NCBI GenBank assembly: GCA_020629195.1
Contig: JAHDDT010000012.1
Coordinates: 1-33,527, forward strand
DNA: 33,527 nucleotides
Direction: 5' to 3'
From: Hellea sp.
GTDB lineage: Bacteria; Pseudomonadota; Alphaproteobacteria; Caulobacterales; Maricaulaceae
A model generated the notes under the pieces. The model had not been told where the DNA came from. It did not search any database and was given only the letters and a program-made list of their open reading frames with translations. Position numbers and translations under genes: made by a program. Positions 8,224 through 15,559 of the stretch are shown here, one piece after another; within the stretch, counting starts at the first letter, position 1; every line of letters starts with the position of its first letter.

Positions 8224-9035
8224 AATATTTTAATCGGTAAAGGTTTGGCTATGATCAAAGCATCTTGTTCTTTCACGAGCGGAAGCTCTTGGCACGAGTC
8301 AGAGACTGCCGTTGACAAAATGCTAAAAATACTGGCGACGGACTTGGCTAAAGCGTCGCGCCGCAAGTCTCCAAGCAGTAAATGCGCTAAGAATGTTGCT
8401 GCGAGACTGTCCCCGCCGCCATGCGGAACAGATGAAAAGGTGTCATGATAAACAAAATACCGAGCAGGTCCGTCAATAAAGAGGGCGCCGATTTTATTGC
8501 CATGAGGGACTGACGTTACAAGACACGCCGCGGTGATATCTGAGGCGCTGCCTAAAATATCTTTTACTGAGTTTGCAGGGCGGCCTGATATATATGACAG
8601 TTCCCAAGCATTTGGGGTCGTAACTGTGGCTAGAGGCAGTAAGTGCGTTTTAATAGCTTCGGCGCGGCTTTCTGGAATATACAAGGCTCCATTGTCCCCC
8701 ATAACAGGGTCCACTAATATAATAGCCGCAGGATTTGCGGTTTTTATATCTGCGATAATATCCGCCGCGACGCCGATATGACTGTCATCTGCAAGATAAC
8801 CTGTCATCACCGCATGAAATTTTATGTTTTGGGCTTTTATAACGTCCCACATATCACGCAAATGCGCGGCTGAAAGGGCTTGTCCGCCTGGCGGCCCCCA
8901 TCCGGGGTGACGTCCCAACACGGTTGTTGGGATAAGAACGGTTTCTATGCCTAATCTGCGCAGACAAAAAGCGCTTGCGGTTGCGCCGACTTGGCTTGAG
9001 GCGACCAGCGAGGATATGACTAAAGCGGTTTTCAC
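8220..9035 (-). CDS. pdxY: Pyridoxal kinase-like protein (PdxY/PdxK family)
   Basis: A ribokinase-fold kinase, probably phosphorylating pyridoxal in vitamin B6 salvage. The family pattern is clear: VISSLVASSQVGATASAF at the N terminus, IILVDPVMGDNGALY in the centre, VTTPNAWELSYISG, and a late anion-hole region, PHGGGDSLAATFLAHLL. The last motif usually reads GTGD; here it is GGGD. A TTG-initiated frame opens at 9065. I prefer the GTG at 9035, which starts MKTALVISS and matches the short N terminus of the family, although neither start has a clear ribosome site. It is the first gene of a six-gene minus-strand block and overlaps the next gene by 4 bases. It runs divergently from arsC. A ThiD-type pyrimidine kinase is a less likely alternative. 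Confidence 0.8.
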   Translation of the reverse strand: MKTALVISSLVASSQVGATASAFCLRRLGIETVLIPTTVLGRHPGWGPPGGQALSAAHLRDMWDVIKAQNIKFHAVMTGYLADDSHIGVAADIIADIKTANPAAIILVDPVMGDNGALYIPESRAEAIKTHLLPLATVTTPNAWELSYISGRPANSVKDILGSASDITAACLVTSVPHGNKIGALFIDGPARYFVYHDTFSSVPHGGGDSLAATFLAHLLLGDLRRDALAKSVASIFSILSTAVSDSCQELPLVKEQDALIIAKPLPIKIL

Positions 9036-9083
9036 GTGAGTTATGTGACGATATACACGGCTCAAATCAATCGGAGTTTCGCT

Positions 9084-9431
9084 ATGGCGTTAAAAATCTA
9101 CCACAATCCGCGATGTTCCAAGTCTCGCCAGACATTAAAGTTGATTGAAGAGGCGGGAGAGCTGGCTGAGATTATATTATATCTCAATGAGCCATTATCT
9201 TCGGCTGAAATAACAGAGCTTCTTGGGAAATTAGGCTTCGCAGACGCTAGAGCGCTGATGCGGACGGGTGAGGCCCTCTATAAAGAGCTTGGATTAAAGA
9301 CTGAGGCCGATCAAGCGGCCCTCATTGAGGCTATGAGTAAGCACCCCAAGCTCATTGAACGCCCTATCGTGGTTAAAGGAAATGCCGCAATATTGGGCCG
9401 TCCACCAGAAAATGTGCAAAAATTCCTCTAA
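9084..9431 (+). CDS. arsC: ArsC/Spx-family thioredoxin-fold reductase (arsenate reductase type)
   Basis: A 115-residue glutaredoxin-dependent arsenate reductase-type protein. Cys11 lies in NPRCSKSRQTL, followed by LMRTGEALYKELGL, HPKLIERPIVV and GRPPENVQKFL. These supply the catalytic cysteine and the arginines that bind the oxyanion in ArsC. A longer frame opens at 9036, but the ATG at 9084 has GGAG 7 bases upstream and gives the family N terminus. There is no arsR, arsB or acr3 beside it, so a role in arsenate resistance is not assured. The YffB/ArsC-like family also includes proteins of unknown redox function. Confidence 0.88.
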   Translation: MALKIYHNPRCSKSRQTLKLIEEAGELAEIILYLNEPLSSAEITELLGKLGFADARALMRTGEALYKELGLKTEADQAALIEAMSKHPKLIERPIVVKGNAAILGRPPENVQKFL

Positions 9432-9502
9432 ATCCTAAAAAAAACCAACATATAAACGCCTTGTTAAGCAAACCGCGTCATTTCTCTCGTTAACCATAGT
9501 TT

Positions 9503-9519
9503 TCCTGCGCTCTGCAGGA
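9503..9519 (+). promoter_or_regulatory. Hairpin in the arsC-lipoprotein intergenic region
   Basis: TCCTGC and GCAGGA form a 6-bp stem with a 5-base loop, followed by TGACTTTTT and then the ribosome site of the 9541 gene. It could be a weak terminator for arsC or a leader stem of the lipoprotein gene; sequence alone does not decide. The rest of the 109-base gap is AT-rich with no other clear site. Confidence 0.35.
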
Positions 9520-9540
9520 TGACTTTTTCGGAGGAACGAG

Positions 9541-10923
9541 ATGCGCTTAGCTGTCTGCACTTTATCAGCGGTATTACTCTCAGGCTGTTCTTGGCTTGGT
9601 GGTGTTGGCAATGTCTTTAATGGCGGCGGCCAAGGTCATCATGCTAAATCTTCGCACTATCAATATGGCGGTGGACATCACCGGCAGCACCAATATCAAG
9701 CTCAGCGTGACCCTTGCCAAGTTTTCTCGCCAAAAGCGCCGATTCCGCAAGGCTGTCACCCCTCTCAGGTCACGCTTGGTACTGCGGGCGGTTTTCCGCA
9801 ACAGCCTAGCTTCGGCGTGCCAGCGCAGGGCCGCGGCCAATATGCGAGCCAAGGTTATGGCTCTCACGCAGGTGTTGCGCATCAACAAGCTGCACATTAT
9901 GGTCCGCGTAAGAGTAAAAAGCGCAAGCCGCGTTTTCGTGGGGCGTTATCTCTAGGGGCTGAGAAAAGTATCTCTGGAGGATTACTGGATTACACAAAAC
10001 TTCCGACAATTGACCCTGTGGCTGGATATAACCCGCAGGATTACCGTGAAGCCAGAACGACAGGTAGCGAAGCTACAGGCAATATAACGACCGTTACATG
10101 GACTGCGAATCAGCAGGAGCTTTCCGGAACAGCGGTCTTAACGCCGCCAGGAACTGGCTTTTTAGGTTACGAACGCGCAAGGAACCCTGAAATTTCTTTC
10201 GATGATGTTTACAGCACGCCCACACGGCTCGCTGGCGGATTTGAATATATTGTGAATCCAAAAACCACTTTCTTTGCAAATGCCGGATATTCTCAAGCCG
10301 AAGGTAAGAGCGGCCAAGTTGCCTCTATTGATGCCACGCTTTACCGTTTGACGGAATCTCAAGATTATCAACCAGAGGATCCGGGTGTTGACGCCATGGG
10401 TAACCCAAACCCTCCGACAGGAAATTTTGTTACCGCGGGCGGCCTTCAACGTTCAACATCATTTATTCCAAATGAAGAAATTGCCCGGTTCAATTATGAT
10501 TTTACGGATATGAAGCGCCTCGATTTAGAAGCTGGTGGGCGTTATTACTTTAACCCTCTTGTCAAAAGCCAAGGTTATAAAACCTTGACGCCTTTTGTCG
10601 GGGCCGCCGTTGGCGCGTCACATTACAACGCTGTCTCTTACGATTCATCTCAGACACAGCGTTTTTACGAGCGCGCCTTTGAGAGTGGTGAAAATGATTA
10701 CTACGAAATTGTAGGCCCTAACACACGTGTTGATCTCTATGATAGTCAATGGGTTCCATCAGGTCAGTTAAACGCCGGTATGGAGTGGCAAGTTACGCCC
10801 AAATCAGCTCTCGCATTTGAAACAGGTGTCCGTGTTGAAGGCGCTCGCAAATATAGCAACGGTGAACGTGGCGATAAAAATATAGCAATTCCGATGACAA
10901 TCAGAGGAAGTTACAACTTTTAA
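9541..10923 (+). CDS. Lipobox outer-membrane barrel-like protein A (His/Gln/Tyr-rich N-terminal region)
   Basis: A 460-residue protein of unrecognised family. Residues 1-16 form a lipoprotein signal with lipobox LLSGC (Cys16) and Ser at +2, predicting outer-membrane retention. Residues 17-122 are low complexity, with a His-rich stretch (33-50), many Gln, Tyr and Gly, and two cysteines (59 and 72) around APIPQGCHPSQ. A basic patch, KSKKRKP (124-130), precedes a C-terminal part (about 133-460) of alternating polar/hydrophobic strands ending in TIRGSYNF. The final Phe is typical of outer-membrane barrels. The ribosome site GGAGGAACG is strong. It is the first of three tandem paralogs; shared segments include TPFVGAAVGA, FETGVRVEGA and the last strand. 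Function unknown: a surface-exposed barrel, adhesin or envelope structural protein are all possible. Confidence 0.8.
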   Translation: MRLAVCTLSAVLLSGCSWLGGVGNVFNGGGQGHHAKSSHYQYGGGHHRQHQYQAQRDPCQVFSPKAPIPQGCHPSQVTLGTAGGFPQQPSFGVPAQGRGQYASQGYGSHAGVAHQQAAHYGPRKSKKRKPRFRGALSLGAEKSISGGLLDYTKLPTIDPVAGYNPQDYREARTTGSEATGNITTVTWTANQQELSGTAVLTPPGTGFLGYERARNPEISFDDVYSTPTRLAGGFEYIVNPKTTFFANAGYSQAEGKSGQVASIDATLYRLTESQDYQPEDPGVDAMGNPNPPTGNFVTAGGLQRSTSFIPNEEIARFNYDFTDMKRLDLEAGGRYYFNPLVKSQGYKTLTPFVGAAVGASHYNAVSYDSSQTQRFYERAFESGENDYYEIVGPNTRVDLYDSQWVPSGQLNAGMEWQVTPKSALAFETGVRVEGARKYSNGERGDKNIAIPMTIRGSYNF

Positions 10924-11034
10924 CTAAATAACTGGAAACCTTAAGGTTTTGTTTCCGATTTAGAAACGAAATTTTAAGCATACAGTGTTTTAAATTGGGA
11001 CAGTTAGTCTTTTAACGAGAAAAGGGAGGCCGAT

Positions 11035-12417
11035 ATGCGGCTTGCAGTTTGCGCTTTATCAGCGGTTTTATTGTCAGGGTGTTCCTGGCTGGGTATGGGC
11101 GGTCACGGATCTGCAGGCGGGGCCTATGGTGTAAACTGTGCTCCCACTGGAACGGGATATTACGCTGGCGGCGGAAGCGCGGGAGCATGTGGCGTTGGCG
11201 GCGGTTACGGCGTCGCAGGTAACGGTTATGGCGCGGGCGCAGGTTATGGTGCTGGTGCAGGCTACGGTGCAGGCGGTGCTGGATATGGCACAGCAGGCTA
11301 CGGAGCGGGCGCGGGTTACGGGGCTGCGGGTTACGGCTCAGGTGCTGGCGCTGGATATGGGGCCGCTGGTTACGGTACAGGCGCTGGATACGGTGCAGGC
11401 GGATATGGCGCGGGTGCTGGTTTTGGCGGCGTAGGCGCTGGCTTAGCGGCGAATGGCGTCGGCGCAGGTTACGGCGTTAACGGATATAATCTTCAAGGCT
11501 TCCAAGGTGCGTATGGCGCAAATGGCGGCGTAACAACACTTGGCGCGAATGCAGGATATGGATCTGCTGTTTACGGACAAAATGTTGTCGGCACGCAATA
11601 TGGCAATGGTCAATATGTCCAAGGTGCTGGCGTACAAACAATACAAGGCGCGCCTTATTATGTGCCGCAGCCTTATCCCGCTTATTACGGCGTTCCGCAG
11701 CTTCGCGGCGTTGGTGCGGCTCTTCCATTCGCTTTTGAAACAGGCATCGGGACAGAATTTGACATTGGCGGCGATGTCTTTGGCGGCAAAGAAGAAAGCC
11801 CTAACGGTGCTGATTTCGCCAGCTCAACAGCGCGTATTGGTGAACTTGATGCGATTAGCTATGACGATGCCTTTAAGAAAGGCATCAGCCTCGGCGGTAA
11901 TCTAGCCTATGACGTGTCACGCAATACAACACTGATTGGTGGCTTGGGTTATTCTAAGCGTAAAGGCCAGACACTTGAAAATGGTACATTTGAGCCGGGT
12001 TCCTATGACTCAGCAGGTAACTTTACATCAAGCGGCCCTGTTGAAACAGTAACAGCTGAATATTCAGACCTTGAAGAGTGGAAACTCGAAGGCGGCGTAC
12101 GTCAATATATGGGTTATAATCCAGTATTCCGTCCTTATGTCGGCGCCACAGGCGGCTTCACACATAATAATGGTGTCGATGTCACACAGACATCGTCTGG
12201 CGGAACTTTGACAGCTGCAGCCAATACGCAAGAATTTATCGATAGCGGATGGCGTCCAACAGCAGCAGGCGTAATAGGCGCAGAGATGGCTGTAGGGTCA
12301 CGTGCGGCGCTGGGTGTTGAGACAGGTATTCGCTGGCGCGATAATCTTGACACAAATACGAAGTCTGATGACCGTTGGTCTATCCCAGTCTCTCTACGTG
12401 GCCGGGTTGCCTTTTAA
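11035..12417 (+). CDS. Lipobox outer-membrane barrel-like protein B (Gly-Tyr-Ala repeat region)
   Basis: A 460-residue paralog of the preceding gene, with nearly the same signal sequence (VLLSGCSWLG, lipid Cys16). Residues about 57-148 are a Gly/Ala/Tyr repeat built on GYGAGA, GYGAA and GYGTG variants. A Gln/Pro/Tyr-rich spacer follows, with VPQPYPAYYGVPQL near 210. The C-terminal part (about 229-460) reads as beta strands: GIGTEFDIGGDVFGG, LGYSKRKG, LEGGVRQYMGY, FRPYVGATGG, GWRPTAAGVIG, VETGIRW and the terminal SLRGRVAF. It starts 111 bases after gene A with GGGAGG at the ribosome site and is followed by a strong terminator. No known family was recognised. The repeat is reminiscent of self-assembling Gly/Tyr-rich proteins, which is only an analogy. 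Confidence 0.82.
   Translation: MRLAVCALSAVLLSGCSWLGMGGHGSAGGAYGVNCAPTGTGYYAGGGSAGACGVGGGYGVAGNGYGAGAGYGAGAGYGAGGAGYGTAGYGAGAGYGAAGYGSGAGAGYGAAGYGTGAGYGAGGYGAGAGFGGVGAGLAANGVGAGYGVNGYNLQGFQGAYGANGGVTTLGANAGYGSAVYGQNVVGTQYGNGQYVQGAGVQTIQGAPYYVPQPYPAYYGVPQLRGVGAALPFAFETGIGTEFDIGGDVFGGKEESPNGADFASSTARIGELDAISYDDAFKKGISLGGNLAYDVSRNTTLIGGLGYSKRKGQTLENGTFEPGSYDSAGNFTSSGPVETVTAEYSDLEEWKLEGGVRQYMGYNPVFRPYVGATGGFTHNNGVDVTQTSSGGTLTAAANTQEFIDSGWRPTAAGVIGAEMAVGSRAALGVETGIRWRDNLDTNTKSDDRWSIPVSLRGRVAF
11203..11478 (+). repeat. In-frame Gly-Tyr-Ala coding repeat
   Basis: Imperfect tandem units of about 12 to 24 bases encode GYGAGA-type segments, about residues 57-148 of protein B. Codons vary between units (ggt, ggc, gga; tat, tac), so the repeat is better conserved in protein than in DNA. 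This suggests selection on the amino-acid pattern and not very recent slippage. All unit length differences are multiples of three, so the frame is kept. Confidence 0.85.
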
Positions 12418-12442
12418 TTAACCCAAAAATAACTATGAATAC

Positions 12443-12473
12443 AAAAGCCCGGGTCAAACGCCCGGGCTTTTTG
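12443..12473 (+). terminator. Intrinsic terminator after barrel gene B
   Basis: The arms AAAAGCCCGGG and CCCGGGCTTTTT form a perfect GC-rich stem around a 7-base loop, with the U-run built into the 3' arm. It separates gene B from gene C, so the third paralog probably has its own promoter in the remaining roughly 130 bases before its start. Confidence 0.9.
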
Positions 12474-12602
12474 CATTTTCTTTAAGACTTTTCCCTATGG
12501 AGCCGTCCCATAAATATGAATTGGCCTTTTCTTTGCAACGTTCCGTTTCAAATCTGAAGTTCAAGGCAATTGTGCCAATTCGTAACAACAGGGAATGGAT
12601 TT

Positions 12603-13457
12603 ATGCGTATTTTATTAGCAGGTGCGGCAGCTATCGCACTTTCAGGGTGTTCTTTTTTAGGATTAGGTGGAAACAAAGACTATAAGAACTACGGTTACAA
12701 CGCACAGACTGGCAATTACGGCTATCAAGCTGATAAAGTTGCGCCTAAGGGCTGTCATAGCGGTCAATGTTTAAGCCGTTGGAATCTCGAAGGCGCCATA
12801 GGCCCATCATTCGCTGTTGGTGGCCATGCTGTGACTGGCGATAAAATGAATGCGGCGCCTCGCACTTCGGTTCGCAATCTTGATAATAGCGACATCTTCG
12901 ATACGGGTTATCGTGCCGAACTTGGCGGGTCTTACGCTCTAAGTCCAAATCGTAAGATCACGGGTAACGCATTTGTTGAAAATGCCAATGGCGGCGATGT
13001 TGTAGATTGGGGCACGCTTAATGGAGCGTCACTCCAAGGCGGTTTATCTGATTATCAGACATATGGTGCCGAGATCGGTCTTCGTCAGTATTTTGCGCCG
13101 CGTAAAGGACTGATTCTTAAGTCTGTTCGCCCATATGTAGAAGGTAAACTCGGTGCAGCGCATTTGGACGATATCACTTTAAACAACGTCACCACTACAG
13201 CTGGCACAACGGTGAATAATGTTGCTGATCTTCCTTTTTACGAAGGAGGTTGGGTTCCAACGGCAGCGGGTATGATTGGTTTTGAAACGCCTGTCGCTAA
13301 ATATACAACAATAGGTCTTGAGACAGGTCTGCGTTATACAGGTGTACCAAAAACGGATACATCAGCAATTCGTCCAGGAACAGCCTTGTCAGGTGCAAAT
13401 AATGGCGGCGCGCGTTATTCCGTGCCTGTCATGCTACGGGGCCGCTACCGCTTCTAG
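12603..13457 (+). CDS. Lipobox outer-membrane barrel-like protein C (short N-terminal region)
   Basis: A 284-residue third paralog. The frame is open from 12570, but the ATG at 12603 begins the lipoprotein signal MRILLAGAAAIALSGCSFLG (lipid Cys16) and has AGGGA 8 bases upstream. The N-terminal linker is only about 35 residues, Tyr/Asn/Gly-rich, and contains VAPKGCHSGQC. This parallels IPQGCHPSQ in protein A, so the P-x-GCH motif is shared. From residue 59 the barrel-like part runs through LRQYFAP, VRPYVEGKLGAAH, GGWVPTAAGMIGFE and LETGLRY to the terminal MLRGRYRF. It is the compact version of the family and may represent the minimal domain. Function unknown. Paired hairpins follow the stop. 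Confidence 0.82.
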   Translation: MRILLAGAAAIALSGCSFLGLGGNKDYKNYGYNAQTGNYGYQADKVAPKGCHSGQCLSRWNLEGAIGPSFAVGGHAVTGDKMNAAPRTSVRNLDNSDIFDTGYRAELGGSYALSPNRKITGNAFVENANGGDVVDWGTLNGASLQGGLSDYQTYGAEIGLRQYFAPRKGLILKSVRPYVEGKLGAAHLDDITLNNVTTTAGTTVNNVADLPFYEGGWVPTAAGMIGFETPVAKYTTIGLETGLRYTGVPKTDTSAIRPGTALSGANNGGARYSVPVMLRGRYRF

Positions 13458-13460
13458 TTT

Positions 13461-13496
13461 GACGAAAAATATTTCACATAGGTTTTGGTCTATGTG
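13461..13496 (-). terminator. Probable terminator for the DUF885 gene
   Basis: CACATAG and CTATGTG form a 7-bp stem with an 8-base loop. Read on the minus strand it is followed by AAATATTTTT, giving the U-rich tail expected of an intrinsic terminator for the convergent gene that stops at 13550. Confidence 0.6.
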
Positions 13497-13509
13497 ACTG
13501 GGGACACAG

Positions 13510-13544
13510 CCTCGGCAGGAAACTGCCGAGGTTTTGTTGTTTTT
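13510..13544 (+). terminator. Intrinsic terminator after barrel gene C
   Basis: CCTCGGCAG, a GAAA tetraloop and CTGCCGAGG form a perfect 9-bp stem, followed by TTTTGTTGTTTTT. The orientation fits the plus-strand barrel gene C. Together with the hairpin at 13475-13496 it gives one terminator for each of the two converging transcripts. Confidence 0.9.
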
Positions 13545-13549
13545 AAACC

Positions 13550-15415
13550 TTACTCTTCGTCCGGTCTGGATTTTTCTGCGAATATCCAGCGGTCGATTTT
13601 ACGTTCCAATAGGTCGAGCGGCATGCCGCCATCCAGTAAGATTGCATCGTGGAATTTGCGGATATCAAATTTATCGCCTAGCTGCGTTTTAGCACGTTTG
13701 CGCAGTTCCAATATCTTAAGTTCCCCGATTTTATAAGCGAGCGCTTGGCCGGGCCAGCTAATATAGCGTTCGACTTCAGTTCTGATATTATGAGGGGCAA
13801 GGGCAGAGTTTTCAAAGAAGCAGGCCTCCGCTTGTTCGCGTGTCCAGCCTTTCCAATGCATACCCGTATCGACCACGAGGCGGCAAGCTCTCCACATTTC
13901 ATAAGTGAGCCGTCCGAAATTTTCATAAGGCGTTTTATAAAGCCCCATTTCTTTTGCGAGTTTTTCTGAATAAAGGCCCCAACCTTCACCAAAAGCATTT
14001 GGATAAAGACTTTGGCGGAAGGGCGGCACATCTTTGAGCTCTTGGCCCAAAGCAATTTGATGATGATGACCGGGAACGCCTTCATGGGCTGTGAGTGCAG
14101 GGAGGTTATAAAGTGGGCGTTGCTTCAAATCATACGTATTGACGACATAATTACCTGCGCGGTGTTGCTCGGGATTACCGCCCCAATAGCGTCCGGTTGT
14201 GTAATTGGGGGCAATCTCCTTGGGAACGGGGATAACACCATAAGAGAGGCGCGGCAGAGTCTCAAAAAACTCCGGCATTTTTCCGTCGATCTGTTTAGCC
14301 ATCCACGCAGCCTCTTTTAAAAGCTGTTCCTCCGAGGTGGCATAGAATTGAGGGTCTGTGCGTAAAAAATCTAAAAACTCAGCAAAGCTACCTTTGAATT
14401 CTAAGTCTTCAATGATGGTGTCCATTTCGCTGCGGATTCGGGCTACCTCTTTCAGACCGATTTCATGAACTTCATCAGGGCTCATATCGAGCGTTGTAAA
14501 GTAGCGTACAAGTGCCCGATAATATTCACGCCCTTCTTCTGTTGTTCCTATACCCACAACTGATCGCGCATGTGGTAAATATTCTTCTTCTAGAAATTTT
14601 GCGAGATCACGATAGGCGGGCATAACCGCATTCATAATGGCGGCTTCACCTAATGATGTCAGGCGGGCTTGTTCATCTTTTGAGATTGCGTCCGGATAGA
14701 TTGTGAAGGGCTTGAAAAAACTATGATCTTTAGCGCTGCCTTCTCCTAGATTTTCAACCATCTCAATAATGCCCGGCATGATTTCCGCAGAGGCAGTCAT
14801 ATTGGTTTGGATGCCGCGTCTGAGGTTAGCTTTATGCTGGCCAAAATAGCGCGGAATTTCTGTCAACCGCGCTGCATAGGCTTCATAATCGTCGATTTTA
14901 GCGAATGTCGTTTGCCGCGAAATATAACTCATTTCATTGAAAAACCCACTATCATTTGTAAATGGGATTCGGGCTTGATCAAATGGTATCATGCGCTGAC
15001 GCTGCTCAAGAACAAAACCAAGCAGCTGATAATTTAGACGTTTTTCTTGAGACATTGGCCGCGCCGACAAGGCCGCGTGGCGCTTGATAAAGTCTGTCGT
15101 AATGCGTTTATAATTTTCAGCAGCCTCGGGACTGACATCGGGCAATTTGCGTAAGGCTTCACGGTCACCCTCTTGTCCAGCAGATATCGGGTTGCCAGAA
15201 ATTTCCATTTGCTCAAAGTCAGCTATTAAAGTCTCTAAGCTGTCATCAATGCGGCATTCTCTCAGGCCATCTACAATAATGACAGTCCCGGCTTTGCAAA
15301 ATTCAGCAGGCTGAATTATGGGGGGGTTAGAGGAATTTCCATTGCTTTGGGCTATGGCTGCAAACGGTAAAGCTGTCGAAAGAGCCAAGAGGGCGAGGCG
15401 GGAGATCACTGTCAT
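13550..15415 (-). CDS. DUF885 family zinc peptidase-like exported protein
   Basis: A 621-residue exported protein of the DUF885 family. The ATG at 15415 is chosen over the upstream in-frame TTG at 15436 because AGGTG lies 6 to 8 bases before it and the protein then starts directly with a signal peptide (LALLALSTALPFAAIAQ). The likely zinc site is HEGVPGHHHQ (His444, Glu445, His450/451), characteristic of DUF885. Upstream conserved segments include DEVHEIGLKEVARIRSEM and, nearer the site, YNLPALTAHEG. The C-terminal part has WPGQALAYKIGELKI. These proteins are thought to be periplasmic metallopeptidases; the natural substrate is unknown. It is divergent from a lipoprotein with a cysteine-protease-like domain, across a 144-base shared promoter region. 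Confidence 0.88.
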   Translation of the reverse strand: MTVISRLALLALSTALPFAAIAQSNGNSSNPPIIQPAEFCKAGTVIIVDGLRECRIDDSLETLIADFEQMEISGNPISAGQEGDREALRKLPDVSPEAAENYKRITTDFIKRHAALSARPMSQEKRLNYQLLGFVLEQRQRMIPFDQARIPFTNDSGFFNEMSYISRQTTFAKIDDYEAYAARLTEIPRYFGQHKANLRRGIQTNMTASAEIMPGIIEMVENLGEGSAKDHSFFKPFTIYPDAISKDEQARLTSLGEAAIMNAVMPAYRDLAKFLEEEYLPHARSVVGIGTTEEGREYYRALVRYFTTLDMSPDEVHEIGLKEVARIRSEMDTIIEDLEFKGSFAEFLDFLRTDPQFYATSEEQLLKEAAWMAKQIDGKMPEFFETLPRLSYGVIPVPKEIAPNYTTGRYWGGNPEQHRAGNYVVNTYDLKQRPLYNLPALTAHEGVPGHHHQIALGQELKDVPPFRQSLYPNAFGEGWGLYSEKLAKEMGLYKTPYENFGRLTYEMWRACRLVVDTGMHWKGWTREQAEACFFENSALAPHNIRTEVERYISWPGQALAYKIGELKILELRKRAKTQLGDKFDIRKFHDAILLDGGMPLDLLERKIDRWIFAEKSRPDEE

Positions 15416-15479
15416 TTTTTCACCTAAAATACGCAATACTGTCTGCTTTAGTCTTCTGAGGCTAGGACAACAAGCTAAA

Positions 15480-15506
15480 TTCGTAATAGCTATCGTGGGT
15501 TACGAA
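15480..15506. promoter_or_regulatory. Inverted repeat between divergent genes, possible operator
   Basis: TTCGTAA and TTACGAA are perfect 7-bp inverted arms separated by 13 bases, so their centres lie 20 bases apart, about two helical turns. The site is inside the divergent promoter region of the DUF885 gene and the 15560 lipoprotein gene. A 7-bp match with free spacing can arise by chance here at an appreciable rate, so the assignment is weak. Confidence 0.3.
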
Positions 15507-15559
15507 GTGTTCACATAAAACGCAACGCTCTCTTAGGACTTATACCCTAGGGCGGAGTT

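Noticed and set aside
9084-9431. Arsenic resistance operon
   Set aside because: Only an ArsC-type reductase is present. No arsR, arsB, acr3 or arsH lies on either side.
9490-9497. TTAACCAT resembling a CtrA half-site upstream of barrel gene A
   Set aside because: The second TTAA of the TTAA-N7-TTAA consensus is missing (TTTC instead), and short AT-rich matches are common in these gaps. Kept only as a hint that cell-cycle control could be tested.
10934-10956. GGAAAC...GTTTCC repeat between barrel genes A and B as a terminator
   Set aside because: The stem is short and AT-rich with no following U-run, so termination is not supported; A and B may be cotranscribed.
11138-11434. Alternative-frame open reading frame inside the Gly-Tyr-Ala repeat
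   Set aside because: It is a by-product of the repetitive GC-rich coding sequence; it has no ribosome site and no domain, and the main frame is well supported by its lipobox and its paralogs.
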